Assembly: GCF_000002595.2 (NCBI RefSeq)
Contig: NC_057011.1
Span: 2,471,151-2,535,150, forward strand
Direction of reading: 5' to 3'
Source: Chlamydomonas reinhardtii
Lineage: Eukaryota > Chlorophyta > Chlorophyceae > Chlamydomonadales > Chlamydomonadaceae
DNA length: 64,000 nucleotides
A program made the translations under genes and the position numbers. Below, piece by piece: positions 1-10,664 of the stretch; positions within the stretch are counted from its first letter, which is position 1, and every line of letters starts with the position of its first letter. Below the pieces are notes generated by a model that was not told the origin of the DNA, searched no databases, and was given only the letters and a program-made list of their open reading frames with translations.

Positions 1-1
1 C

Positions 2-1613
2 GCCGCCGCCGCCGCCGCAGGCGGCGGCGGCGGCGCCGGGCCCCGCGGCGCTGGCGGCGGCGGCGCCGCCGCCGCCGCCGCGCCCAGCCCGGTTCCGCTG
101 CCGGCGGCGGCGCTGGAGCTGCTGCCGGCGAGTCGCGGCGGGCTGAGCCGAGGCATCACGGCCACGGTGGTGACGCCGGTGCCGCTGAGCGCGGCGGAGA
201 CGGGGCTGCTGTGCCTGCTGCACGCGCTGGCGGAGCAGCTGCGGGCGGCGGCGGCGCGCTGCTGTGACCTGCTGGTTGTGGAGATGGCGGCGCGCGTGGA
301 GCGCATCATGGCGGAGGGAGGGGCAGGCGGAGGAGGGGCGGGAGGCAGCGTCAAGGCCGTCAGCACCAAGGTGCGTGTGCGTGTGTGCGTGTGTGTGGGG
401 GGGGGGGGGAGGGAGGTGTGGGCGTGTGGAGGAGGGAGAGCGAACGGCCGCGAAGGACGTGCGTTGGATCTCTTGATATCGGAGGCGTCTGGGATCGTCT
501 TGGATCGTCTGGGATCCTACTTGCTGCTGTTGAGCCGCTAGCTGGGCTCCGATGACGTGCACGACGCGGTTTGTTCCCCTTTCATGCACACACGTGCAGT
601 CCGATGCGTCCAAGTCAGGCCGCTCCGTGGCCGGCGCCGCCGCCGGCGAGACCGGCGCCGAGCGCGTGGTGTCTCAGCTGCTGCAGCCGCTGCGCGAGGT
701 GGCGGCGCAGCTTCACCCCAGCTCCCAGGCCCAGCTCCTCACCATCACCTTCTCAGCCGTGCTGACCGTGCTGCGAAAGCAGTACCTGGGTGCAGGCAGC
801 GGCGGCGCAGCCGCCGGCGGCGGCGGCGGCGCCGGCGGCGCAGCCGCAGAGTCGCGGCCGCCTAGCTCTTCCTCCAAGCTGACAAGCAGCCTGAAGAAGA
901 TTGTAAGCGGGCGCTTTGGCGGCGGCCCGGCAGGCAGCGTGTCGGGCGGTCTGGGGGGAGTGGGTGGGGCGGGGGCTGGTGGCGGCGGCGGCGGGGGTGT
1001 GGAGGAGCTGCTGCGGCGAGACCTGGAGGCGCTGCGGGGCGAGCTGGCGGCGGTGCGCGGGCAGGTGAGGAGAGGTGGCTTTTGGGGGAGGGAGGGTTGG
1101 GGGCAGTTTAGTCCAATCCCAAAGAAACTAAAGGGGGGCTGCGGGTGCAGGGCCGCTGTGGGGGCAGTTGTGGACCCTGGTAGAGCTGGGGTCAAGGGAC
1201 CGGGGTCGGGTTGGGTGCGGGGGGCTGGGGAGGGGGGCGGCGGGGTCGGGGGCGACACGGGGCGCCGAGCAGGTGGTACGGCAGTACGGCACGGTGGCAC
1301 GGCGTGTCGTATGTGTTTGCACCGACTGACACGCCCGCCCGCGCCTCGCCAGGTGGAGGCGTCGCTGGTCAAGGCCGGGCAGGGCGCCGCCACGTCCGCC
1401 ACGACCACAACCCCCAGCACCACCACCACCGCCACCAACACCACCACCGCCAGCACCCAGGACGCGGACGTGTCTGCAGCCGCCGCAGCCATGGACGGCC
1501 GGCCGGGGCTGGCGGCGGTGCGGGCGGACTTTGCGGCGGCGGCGCTGGAGCTGGAGACCAAGATGGCCGCACTGGCGGCGGAGGTGCGGCGGCGGCGCGC
1601 CGGCGGCCGCTAG
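2..1613 (+). CDS. Gly/Ala-rich protein, 3' part only (5' end outside window)
   Basis: Three exons join in frame: 2-370, 600-1064 and 1353-1613 (stop TAG at 1611). The donor at 371 is GTGCGT and starts a GT-rich tract; the acceptors at 599 and 1352 end in CAG. The visible 290 or so residues alternate helical stretches (AAETGLLCLLHALAEQL; ERVVSQLLQPLREVAAQL; QAQLLTITFSAVLTVLRKQY) with long Gly, Ala and Thr runs, and end in a helical segment and an Arg-rich tail. The helices look like the C-terminal bundle of a large scaffold or tethering protein, but I do not recognise the family. The 5' end lies before base 1. The reading frame is supported by exact phase agreement at both introns. Confidence 0.7.
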
Positions 1614-3264
1614 CCGCTGGGGCGCGGCGATTGGGGTGGCGGCGGCGGCCGCTGGGCTGGCGGGTGGCGTGGGGTAAGGTGGCGGCCGCGGGGGTAGGCT
1701 GGTGGCGGCGGGGTAGGTAGCCGACGTCCGTGGAGGGCGGAGTGGAGGGTTGGTGGGGGTTGCAGCGGCGCGCACGTACATGGTGATGGACACGGTACGC
1801 CCTGGCTAGATGGCAGCTAGGTGGGGGCTGCGTGGCGGCTGGGCCGTGGGCAGGCCTCGCGTTCGTTTGAGGCGGCAGAGCGTACTGTAGGTGTGGAAGG
1901 GTTGGTTGGACTGTCGCGGCGGGGCTGGGCCGCGGGGCTTGGCAGGCCTTGGGCAGGAGCAGGTGGTGTCATCTCGTGTAGGTTGGACCGCTTGGCAGTG
2001 CAGCTGAATTCCTACCGTAGTACAGGCGAGAGCAGAGGGTGGTGAGAAGCATAGTCCCGAGTGTGATGGCTGGAATCCTGGTCCACAAACTGGGTGCTTG
2101 GCAGGGCAGCACATTTGCGGGAGGTGGGGGGCGTGCAAACATGGCTGATTGCTATGACCAGGACCGTTTGGGCAGACGCGTGGGCAGAGCAGGTGGGCCA
2201 TGAGTAACAGGTAAACAGGACCTGTGTGCAAACCATGATTCAGCACGTAGTAGTCCGCAAGGCTTATGCTTAGATCGGTCGGCTTTCGCAGAAACGTATC
2301 ACGCTGATTGTGATGTGGATGAGGCTGTGAGTGTGAGCGTGCGGCAGTAGGTTGGCCCACTGAGAGCAGGAATGCATGTCACAGCAGACGGTAAACGCCA
2401 CGGGCAATGGGGGAGCGCCGCCGACCCATCACTGATATAAGCAGGTTGCGATGGCTAGGCTGTCGGACGGCTGGCGGGCTGGCGCGGAGCGGAGCGCGGG
2501 GCGCGCGGCATCCGAAACCAACCTGGAAACACCAGCGCCACCGCCGTCCAGCAGCACATGTGAGGGAGGGAGTGGATGGAAGATTAAGACAACAGAAGGA
2601 AGCAGCGGCGAAACGCCCAAGCCGCTCCCACGTCCATGCCCACACCGGCACACCCTTACTTTCAGGTTCAGGGCACGACCAGCAAGCACCTCTCTCGTTT
2701 CCTCCTCAGCAGACAGCACCTTTTCCCGTGTAGCAGCACCAGTGCACCGTTGACCCCAATGGCATTTGGTCGTCTGAGCTCTGTTGGCGCAGCGGCAGGA
2801 ATTGCAGGCACGCTGCAGGCTGGCCGTGCCAGACGTAAACATGCTACAGCACGCTGCGGTATTGTGGCGGCTATGTGTCGTGTGCCTGCAGTCCTATTAC
2901 GTCATACTCCCAGTGCAGTGTACTACGACCACGACTACGACTACTTGCTGCATCACGCCCCCATCCGGTTGGTGCCACCCATCCCATACGCCCATACGCC
3001 ACTTCATGTGACGGCTGTGGCTGGGGAGCTCCTTGGTGGCCGCTAAGCGGCCTCTGTGGTGCTGTGGAGCCTGCTCCCTGCTCCCTTGTAAGAAACCTAG
3101 TTCCAAAAGGGCATGCTCGTTACATCCCTGCTCCCTGCTCCCTTAGCAGCCGCGTAGCGGCGGCTGCTCCCTGCGCAGCTGTGGCTGTGTCCGCCAGGTG
3201 ACCGCGGAGCGGCGGCTGCGGCCGCGAAGCGTAGTACCCCGTGCCTCCACTAACGCATGCACGG
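1614..3264. other. 3' UTR and intergenic DNA, no gene seen
   Basis: No frame with coding character and no splice-consistent exons were found. About 55 bp near 2005-2065 resembles, in inverse orientation, a stretch near 57590-57660, so part of this DNA is dispersed repeat. Near 3060-3200 there are several short repeats of a CCCTGCTCCCTT motif. Confidence 0.5.
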
Positions 3265-3273
3265 TATATATTT
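3265..3273 (+). promoter_or_regulatory. TATA box of the U6-like gene
   Basis: TATATATTT begins 30 bp before the first base of the U6-like RNA. That is the spacing known for RNA polymerase III type 3 promoters of plant and algal U6 genes. No clear copy of the plant upstream sequence element was found further upstream. Confidence 0.7.
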
Positions 3274-3294
3274 AACTGTTCTGTGTTTTATGTT

Positions 3295-3394
3295 GTGCTT
3301 CGGCACAACTGCTAAAATTGGAAAAATACAGAGAAGATTAGCATGGCCCCTGCGCAAGGATGACATGCACAAATCGAGAAATGGCTCCAAATTG
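3295..3394 (+). ncRNA. U6 spliceosomal snRNA (possibly a variant copy)
   Basis: The RNA starts GTGCTTCGGCAC and forms the 5' stem-loop. It then carries the invariant core: the ACAGAGA box at about 3337-3343 (within GATACAGAGAAGATT-like sequence), the AGC triad in GATTAGCATGG, and the CCTGCGCAAGGATGACA segment that forms the internal stem-loop and U4/U6 pairing region. U6 catalyses both steps of pre-mRNA splicing. The 3' end reads CTCCAAATTG rather than a run of four or more T, so the usual Pol III terminator and the oligo-U tail for Lsm2-8 are not visible. ATGC replaces the usual ACGC after GGATGAC. This may be a diverged or non-functional member of a multicopy family, although the TATA box is well placed. 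Confidence 0.85.
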
Positions 3395-3405
3395 TTCTGC
3401 CTACC

Positions 3406-3454
3406 CCACCGAGCCACTGAGCTTACCCCACTGAGCCACTGAGCCACTGAGCCT
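3406..3454. repeat. CACTGAGC short tandem repeat
   Basis: Several imperfect copies of CACTGAGCC(C) directly follow the U6-like gene. The same word is repeated again at about 12135-12205. Confidence 0.6.
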
Positions 3455-3756
3455 GCAATGTCTTGGGCTGAAGGTCCCGGAGGGTGGGAAAGTTGCCTAG
3501 CGCAGGCATCTGGCGGGGTGGGTCTGGTCTGGCAGCTAAGTTCCAGAGGCAACATGACCCCCGCGCACGCGCATCTGAGGGTGCTGGGGTAGCCCTGCGC
3601 AGGCATATTGGGGTGCCATGTCCACGCATCTCGACTGGCCGGGATGGTCTGCCCAGGCATCTTAGCTGCCGTGCTCACGCATCTGGGATGCCGGAGGCGG
3701 TCCGCCCAGGCATCGTGCTCATCCGTGGACGCTGGTCACCTTCCTGCAGGTGCGAT

Positions 3757-4030
3757 GCGGCTCTGTCTCGCGAGTGTGGCGTTGCGGTGTGTCTGTGTGG
3801 TGCTATCGTCTGGCCGGGCGCCCGGAGCGTGAGGAATGCGCGTCAGCAAACTTCCAGCCAACCAGCAACTCGTCGGTACAGTTACTACAGTAACTCCGGC
3901 GGTTGACCAGCCGCGCACTCCTGCCCTGCTATTGCAAATTGTGTGCCATCTGTTGGGTTCTGGGAATCAGCTGCACCCTACGGGACTTTGCCAACCTACC
4001 TTACCACTGTCCTATCGCACATCCCTTCCC
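3757..4030 (+). repeat. Dispersed repeat family R1, copy 1 (SINE- or MITE-like)
   Basis: About 250 bp here recur, with roughly 80-85% visual identity, in inverse orientation at 23110-23350 and 39960-40215. Shared landmarks in order are GGCCGGGCGCCCGGAGCG, TGAGGAATGCGC, CAGCAAACTTCCAGCC, CTCCGGCG, GACCAGCC and CAGCTGCACCCTACGG. The 39960 copy lies inside an intron, so the unit is a mobile short repeat. I saw no clear inverted ends and no target duplication. Confidence 0.75.
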
Positions 4031-4088
4031 AGCGTGTCTGGGCATCTGGGTATCTGCCTTGGCGTGGTTCGATGAGCCCTGGCTGATC

Positions 4089-4640
4089 CTCAACAGAAAT
4101 AGTACACATTATGCATAATTAACGCCCGTAAGCCCCACAACGGTTCAATCGACACCAGAGGTCGGCATGGGCCTCGGGTCCTTCGGGGCCCCCCGATGTA
4201 CCCGCAACCGAAATCGAAAATAGCCAACCGCTGCTGGTCCTTACACTACCGAAATCACTCCAGACGGCTTCAGAAACCACGATGGGGCCCCCAAAACCGG
4301 CCCAAAACATGATTGACTGGCTCTTGGTTTACCTGAAATGCCCCCAAAACCCCTTGAAATGTCGCAATTTGAAGTGCAATCTGAAAATTTTCTTTGGGGC
4401 TGCCGCCCCCGGGCCGGCTTGCGCGGAACAGAAGGGGATTGCCAGGATTTGTGGCTGCCTGCCACAGAGCAGCTGTCCGGCATGTGCTGTTGGACACGTA
4501 AGACGAATGCAAGCCTTGCACACAAAAAAACCCTTGTAAAATGCTGCAATTTGAGGACCGATATGCGAAATTTTCTCAACAGAAATAGTACACATTATGC
4601 ATTATAACGCCCGTAAGCCCCATAACGGTTCAATCGACAC
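4089..4640. repeat. About 66-bp direct repeats bounding a 0.55-kb segment
   Basis: The words at 4089-4155 and 4575-4640 match over nearly their whole length. Both contain AACAGAAATAGTACACATTA, then GCCCGTAAGCCCC, then CGGTTCAATCGACAC. Inside, 4346-4393 and 4528-4576 resemble each other as well (AACCC-TTG-AAA...GCAATTTGA...AAATTTTCT). This is a small tandem or direct-repeat element of unknown class. Confidence 0.65.
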
Positions 4641-4763
4641 TGCCAGCTTCATGAAAAGCACAGCTGTTGGATCCAATAATAAACTGTCCTCAATCTCCTA
4701 ATACAGCTACCTTAGTCCACAGGCTGCCTCATACCTATTTGTGCATGTTACGCAAGCCTCAGA

Positions 4764-6877
4764 ATGCAGGCCCACGCCGCCTGCAACGTTAGGGTCGCCG
4801 AGGGCATTTCGTCGCTGTTTGGCAAGGAAGCGAACTCAGACTGCAGAATTGTCTTTCGCTTAGAGCATCATGATAACGAACGCGACTACGGGACTCAGTC
4901 GGGGCGCAAGCGCGAACGCGAGGACGATGTTGACAACTCGACTGTTGGCGAGCCGCTTCCCGCGCACTCGTTCGTGCTGCGCTTTGCCAGCGACAAACTA
5001 GCGGCACAGGTAAGCTGCCGAGTACGGCCGGCTGGATTGATGTTGAGAATGAGTCGAGCCACAGCCCGCAGCACCCGTGCCGCAACCCCTTCGCTGACGG
5101 TTCGCGGCCAGATAACCTCCATGTGCCTCGACCTGTTCTCGCAGCTGGAGTGGCCCGCCAAGACGGCTACTGGCGCCAATGAACAGGAGCGGCCAGCAGC
5201 AAAGAAGGCGAAGGGCAAGGGGCGGAAGGCAGCGGCCAAGCCCTGTGCTGCGGAGGAGCAGCAGCGGCCGTCGCCGCCTGTTGTGGAGGTGTGGCTAGGC
5301 AGCGAGGCGGAGCTGCCCGCGGCCCGTGCCGCCCTCCAGTTCGCCTACACGGGCCGCGTGGAGGCGGTTGCATTCGCGAGGCGCTGCAGGTGCGGCGGCA
5401 GGCGGCCTACCTGCAGATGGAGGGCTGCGTGGAGGCGTGCGCGGCGGCGGTGCGGGAGAAGCTGACAGCGGCGGGGGCGGAGGCGGTACCAGCGGGAACG
5501 GCTGCGGCTAGCGCTACGGCGCAGTCAGTCGCGCAGACGCCAGCCGCAGCAGCAGCAAAGGCCGTACTCGAGCTGTACCGCTGCACAGACGTGTGGCCTG
5601 ACCCCGCGGACGACGCCGCGTTTGCGGCACTGCTGACGGAGGCCAAGCGGCGGCTGGTGGCGCACCTTGGCGATGCGTTGGCGGTGCTAAACGACCAGAC
5701 CCTGTATGACCAGATGCGGGCTCTGCCGGCTGTGGGCCTGGAGGCTCTGCTTGAGAGCGACGACTTCGGCACAGACAGCGAGAGCAGCGTGGTGCTGCTG
5801 CTGGCGGAGTGAGTTTGCGGGGCGGTGGGACTCGCCCGCTTGCTGCGTTGCGGCTGAAGTGGCTCTCGCAAGGACAGCCATATTTCCATTGTGTGTCTAC
5901 CGTACGGTATGGTTGAACACTCTTGCGTGCCTCCCTCTCCAAGTAGCGCAGGCCCTCATCTGACGTAATGGTTTGGTTCTAAGAACCTCAATGCAACCGT
6001 GCCTTCCGCTTTGCCTTGTAGGTGGATGGAAGCCGCCGACAACTTCAGCCGCACCGATGCGGCGACGCGGCGGCGGCTGTGCGGGCTGCTGCGGCTGGCG
6101 CAGTGCAGCAAGACCTATCTCGCCTGGGTGCTGCCCGTGCTGGCCGCGCGCCACCTGAAAAGTCCGCAGCAACCGCACGGCTGGTTCGCCGTCAGCCCGG
6201 AGGCGGTGACATGCGTCAGCAACTTCGCCGCGGCGACGGAGGAGGAAACGCAAGCGCTCACTGCCTCCGGTGACCTGGTTCCACTGCTGCAGCCGTACAC
6301 AGACACGTGGTTGAGTACAAAACGCTGGCGCCAGTGCCTGCCCGCCGCCGGGCGGACCTTCGACTTCAACATTAGCCTGACGGCCTTGGAGCAGCAGGAG
6401 CAGACACTCGCCAGCATGGCTCCGGGATCAGCCTGGTGGATCACTGGTGTTGTGCCAGGGGCACCCACAAGCGGCCGCGTTGTCGCTTTGGGCCTCGATT
6501 GGAGTGGATTCCTGCATCGGAAGAAGGGCCAGGACGCCGCGGCAGGCTGCTTCGCAATCGTCAACATGCCGCGGGTCCTGCGGCAGCCCGGGCTGGACGA
6601 GGCACGGCTCATGTCCGCCGCGGTCACCGCATTCCCCCGGATGCGCCTAACAGTGTACAGCGGTAGCGCTGCCGGCGGCGAGCAGAGGAAGAAGGCCTGG
6701 GAGAGTAAGCCGGGCGGTGTCTCGAGCATGGGCGTCGGGCGGGGGGGCAAGGGCTGCCTGCCGCTGCTCCCTGTCTCCGCCTCGGCGCAGCAGTCGGGTG
6801 GGGCGGTTGCGGCCCGGTGGGCTGCCTACCTTCATGGCGGCCAAATTAGATGTGCCCTGACGCTGCTTCCGCCCTGA
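4764..6877 (+). CDS. BTB/POZ domain protein
   Basis: Exons: 4764-5009, 5145-5808 and 6022-6877 (TGA). The start ATG leads straight into the BTB fold: residues 25-31 SDCRIVF, then LPAHSFVLRFASDKLAAQ, an acidic/basic insertion, VEVWLGSEAELPAARAALQF and AYTG. A BACK-like helical region follows (REALQVRRQAAYLQMEGC; later AADNFSRTDAATRRRLCGLL). BTB proteins of this kind typically dimerise and recruit substrates to cullin-3 E3 ligases; that role is inferred. Intron 1 is 135 nt, in frame and stop-free, so its retention would also be readable. At about 5365-5372 the frame changes between GRVEA and REALQV (one base missing or two extra), which is either an assembly error or a broken gene. The C-terminal half is not a domain I recognise. 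Confidence 0.75.
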
Positions 6878-7907
6878 CACAGCTTGAAGAACGGCGGGCG
6901 CCGGTCAGGGTGTGGTTAGGATGAAGGGGCGGGCGGAGCGCCAGGAACGATGTGTGCCAAGTACCGTATTTGTTGTAATGAGGCAGATGTACGGATTGAT
7001 GCTACTGTGGCAGACGTGCGGAATAATGCTACTTTGGCATGTGCTTATTGGAACATGCTGTCAAGTACCATATTGGTACTTCAATGAAACGTGCGCGTTG
7101 TGCTTTTGGTCGCACTAGTTATGGGGGGGGGGTCAGTGGGCACAATGTTTGGTTCAGTTTGGATGGGGCGGCCAGATGCCGTTGGGGCAGCCAGATGCAG
7201 TGGAAAACTTTGCCTGTGACCACGCTGCATCTATGCTGTTACCTTGCGTACCGTATTATATAGGATGAGCGTTGGTGGATCTAGGCTGTCAGAAATCATT
7301 GCAGCGGCTATAAAGCATTGAGGGAGCGCAGTGTGAGAGCGTAACCTCAGACCCCAACAATCGATTGACAACAGTTTGCAACGTCAAGGCACGAATGTGG
7401 GTGCGGCGGATATGGCGTTGAGCAAAGACCATTGTGAGTTGCAGCCAGCCGTGTGGATGTTGGTACGTGAGCCTGGGGTGAGGCGAAGTTTCTATTGCCC
7501 GGCCATGAAGCCTGCATGTGTAGTGATGTGACGCCCCGGAAGGAGTGCGATGGCCGAGCGGATAGGCTAACGGGCAGGTTGGCGTAGTCAGATGGCTGAT
7601 ATAGCTGAGTCCCGATTAACAAGTTACACCCAGCCCCTGAAGTGGCGGAACCCAGCGACAATGAAACATGGCCATGCGTCGCCCCCGCGCGCAAATGATT
7701 ACCCGGCCCCGTTACCACTACCGCGTTACTGCGGAGTGCTGACCGTCCCCCAGGGCCCCCGAAAGGAGGGCAGAAGGCCCTCAGGACATTCAGGGGCCTT
7801 GTGAGTTTTTTCCATGCGTTTTTTTCCATGCTACGTATTAGTTGTGTTAATGCCTATTGCATGTAAATAGGTGGCCTCTCCTCTTCCTCCCCGTTCCCCA
7901 TCCCCAG
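6878..7907. other. Intergenic, no gene seen
   Basis: A TGTAA, the usual algal poly(A) signal, lies at about 6973, some 100 bp after the BTB stop, and could end that transcript. No coding exon was found. A Leu/Ser tRNA-like A-box word at about 7550 has no matching B box. Confidence 0.4.
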
Positions 7908-8030
7908 AACCGCGACGTCTCCGCCGCCAACGTGATCCGTGTGCTCCTCCTGCTGAAGCTGATGGGCTTCGAGCGGCCGACCAAGCTGCAGCGGCCGCCA
8001 TGGCCGCCGGCGGCGGCGGGGCCGGGCTGA
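7908..8030 (+). pseudogene. Solo C-terminal exon of a Fanzor/TnpB-like nuclease
   Basis: A CCCCAG acceptor at 7907 opens a 40-codon frame ending in TGA at 8030. It starts NRDVSAANVIRVLLLLKL and continues with FERPTKLQRP. This matches the end of Fanzor/TnpB proteins, where the last RuvC catalytic Asp sits in an R-D-V-[NS]-A-A motif after a zinc ribbon and is followed by a Leu-rich helix and a G-x-x-RP motif. The preceding zinc-ribbon exon (C-x-x-C-G) is not visible upstream, so this looks like a stranded terminal exon. It differs clearly from the one at 10565-11922 and therefore comes from another lineage of the family. Confidence 0.6.
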
Positions 8031-8196
8031 GAGCCTGAACGGCGCTAGCAGGGCGTGGGGCTGAGGGTGCACGTGTTGATTGGCGGCGAGTGACGTGACT
8101 AGTTTGTTAGCTGCGGGTTAGCACGGACTGTGCACCCCACCCAACCGGCCATGTCCGGATTTGCGGGGATGCCAAAGGCCCCCAACATAGAGGCGT

Positions 8197-8275
8197 GTGC
8201 TTAGTAGGCGCCCGCGTCAAGGTGGCCCCGGGATCAGCCCTTTTCCTGCCATAAGGCAGCCACCTCCTTGTTTCC
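8197..8275 (+). repeat. Dispersed repeat R2, copy 1
   Basis: About 78 bp (landmarks CTTAGTAGGCGCCCGCG, GGGATCAGCCCTTTTCC, CATAAGGCAGCCACCTCC) recur in the same orientation at 22490-22581, where 14 extra bases sit after CAAGGTGG. Confidence 0.8.
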
Positions 8276-8352
8276 ATGCGATCTCGATCCCAAACGCTCA
8301 ATACTAGGCATTTTTGGGCCCCCGGATGCCGTGGGCGAGAACGTGGTTGGGG

Positions 8353-9057
8353 CCAGCGTTCGTATCTTACGAAGGCAGGGGCGGCGTCAGTGGCCGAATT
8401 CCTCAAAATGGCTTCGTTTGGTTGACGAAACAGGGGCGCCGATTCGTTCACCCCCAAAATTTCCGGGGGCTCCGCCCCCGACCCGCACGGTTCGTGTGCG
8501 GCGGTGTCGGCGATCTCGGCGGACGCCAATGGCGCGGGAATATAACAGTGAGTAATAAACCCATACCCCAGAACATTCTCAGACGTCGACACCGACACGA
8601 CAACACGCCCACTCCTCCCCTGCTTCCCGCCGACCCAACCTCACTTATTGGCGAGTGTTGCGGAACTAATGCGTATTTAGACCAGAGCGGAACTCTCCCG
8701 CCGTCAACACCCACAGATACAGCCCTCTGAGTCTTCTTACCACATGCCACGCAGGTTTCGGCCGTGGAGTAGCCGGTGGAACCCCCTTGTCCTTCGGCCA
8801 AAAGTGGCCGAAATCCCAAAAATGTCTTCGTCTGTTGGCCGAAAGACCCCCAAGACCCCGTGCGTTTTGGCGCTCGCGGTTTGTGCCAGTATGGTACTTT
8901 TTGTCGACGCAGGCAGGCAGGCAGGCACGGACAGGGGCAATCCTGGGGGGCTTCGCCTCCCCCCCTTGATCGCTTCGCTCGTCAAGATCAAAATTTCGTC
9001 CGCCAGCGGCCTTTCTTGGCAAATTTCGTTCCGAACGAAGTAAGATACGAGCGCTGG
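8353..9057. mobile_element. Non-autonomous DNA-transposon-like element, 18-bp inverted ends
   Basis: The left end CCAGCGTTCGTATCTTAC (8353-8370) and the inverse of 9040-9057 (CCAGCGCTCGTATCTTAC) match at 17 of 18 bases and bound 705 bp. No transposase frame lies inside. No flanking target duplication is evident, so the true ends could lie slightly further out. The CGTATCTT core is shared with the ends of the element at 56788-57023. Confidence 0.55.
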
Positions 9058-9335
9058 AGCTCTTTCGCCTGCGGCGGCGGCCAACCCCTGGAAGATGCAA
9101 GCCCTGCCATGTGTTGTCCTCTTGGCTCTACCAACGACGTACGGCGGGTTTCCCGCAGTGCCGTACACTGGGGCAGCCGCCACTGCAGTGCCGCGCCGCC
9201 ATGCATTGCACCCATGGGGCCCAGACGCCCAGTTGAGTGACCACAGAGGCAGGTCCCGGCAAGGTCTCCGGGCAGTCAGGAGGAGGGCCGTGCCGCTCCG
9301 CCGCCGCCGCCGACGACGACGCCGACGCCGACGCG

Positions 9336-9830
9336 CCGCGCTGTCCTGCCGTGGCAGCACGTGAAAAAATAGTATAATGGGGGTTCTAGGACAGCTCCGG
9401 CCAACCTAACAACTAACTCGTGTACGGCACACCCAAAACCCCTCAGCCGCACAGGAGTTCGGTTGGGTGTCGGTAGCTGCGGCGAGTGGGAGCTGGCAGT
9501 TGTACGGCGGGCCGGCTGGGAAGCTGCCGAGCCCCTGGCTCGGGGCATGAACACGGGTCGTTGGCGCGAGCTGGGTAGCTGTACGGGTGGGAGCTGACAG
9601 TTGCGCGGGAAGCCGACTGCGATGCCACAGGAGCGCACGGGTTTACGGCAGAGCACAGGAGTCATTGGTGCTAGTCGGCGGTTGCGCGAGTGGGAGCTGG
9701 TAGCTGCGCGCGGAGCCGTTTGGGAAGCCTCGTGTGAGCTGCGTGTAAATTCAGATGGGATGCGTGGGGCTGCGCTTTTCCCATCAGCTACATCTGGGCT
9801 GCACACGGGGCACATGTGACTGCCAACCCG
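9336..9830 (+). repeat. Dispersed repeat R3, copy 1
   Basis: The first 125 bp (GGCAGCACGTGAAAAAATAG, then CTAGGACAGCTCC, then CTCGTGTACGGCAC) recur in inverse orientation at 22372-22492. Weaker similarity continues to about 9720, built from degenerate copies of a GAGTGGGAGCTGG-AGCTG word about 60-120 bp apart. Confidence 0.7.
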
Positions 9831-10269
9831 TGCCGTGCCGAGGGTGTAAGGGGAGCTTCGTGTGAGGTAATGTGGCCGCCCACTCCGCTTTACCGCTCAC
9901 TCCCTCTCTTGCCGCCTGCTAGCAACGACATCCACGACGATTGGTCTTCTATTCGCGTTCGCATTGGTTGTTTACCGCATGTCCGTAATGTGATGGGATG
10001 TGATTGAGCCAGGTGAGGAATGGCCGCGTGCGGTGCACGTTGTGCACCAGTGCGGCGCGTCAGAATTCCTACGTACGATTGAGCTGCATCAGAGCTGACA
10101 CGCGGCTGCGGCTGACCGGTGCGGTGGGGGTTAGTTTATTCCAACCCAAAGCAAAACTGGGGGATAAGGAGAGGCTGCAAGTGTGCTGCACATGGGGACT
10201 CAAACGGGGCTGCACTGAAACTGGCGCGGCGGGGGCGGCGCAGAAACTCAACAGAAACTCAGTCGAAAC

Positions 10270-10664
10270 TTGGGGACAAGTGTTTCCCAGTCTCGGGAAA
10301 AGGGGCTGAGCCCCTCCACTCTCTGAGGCCGAACGTCCTCATCACCCGGACATAGCCGGGGTCGGTCTGTACAGGCACATAGCCAAACCAGGTGCTCAGC
10401 AGCGACACCGCCACCGCAGAGCCAGCCAGGACACCACACAGTTGTCAACAGCTGAACAGCCGCACTACTTGTCATGCTGCTGCTGCTGCTGCTGCTGCCT
10501 CCTGCCACGCATGCCCTGATCGCCCCACTGCGGACCGCTACCTAGCTAGACACCGGCCGGCCCCTCAGCCTGCGCGCTTGCGCCGCTTTTTGGGCGACGC
10601 TGCGCTCTCCTCCTCCACGTGGCCTTTCCCGCCCCCTCCGCTACCAACATGCGCACACGCGCCG
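10270..10664 (-). repeat. Duplicated Fanzor-associated block, copy A
   Basis: About 370-390 bp match 11735-12110 in the same orientation at an offset of about 1460 bp. On the minus strand each copy holds, in order, the PKKRRKR tail and stop codon, about 100 bp of linker, a stretch readable as STWFGYVPVQTDPGYVR, and a perfect GGGGCT-G-AGCCCC hairpin word (10302-10314). Similarity stops near 10270. It is either the 3' end plus guide-RNA region of a Fanzor element, or the junction between tandem units. Confidence 0.75.
10476..10499. repeat. (CTG)n microsatellite
   Basis: Eight CTG triplets lie inside block A and are absent from block B, so this is a recent expansion. Confidence 0.8.

Noticed and set aside
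4139-4155. tRNA-derived SINE suggested by a B-box-like GGTTCAATCGAC
   Set aside because: No A box at the right distance in either copy; kept as an unclassified direct repeat.
7546-7640. Possible Leu/Ser tRNA (GATGGCCGAGCGGATAGGC word)
   Set aside because: Only an A-box-like word; no B box, no acceptor-stem pairing and no variable-loop structure could be built.
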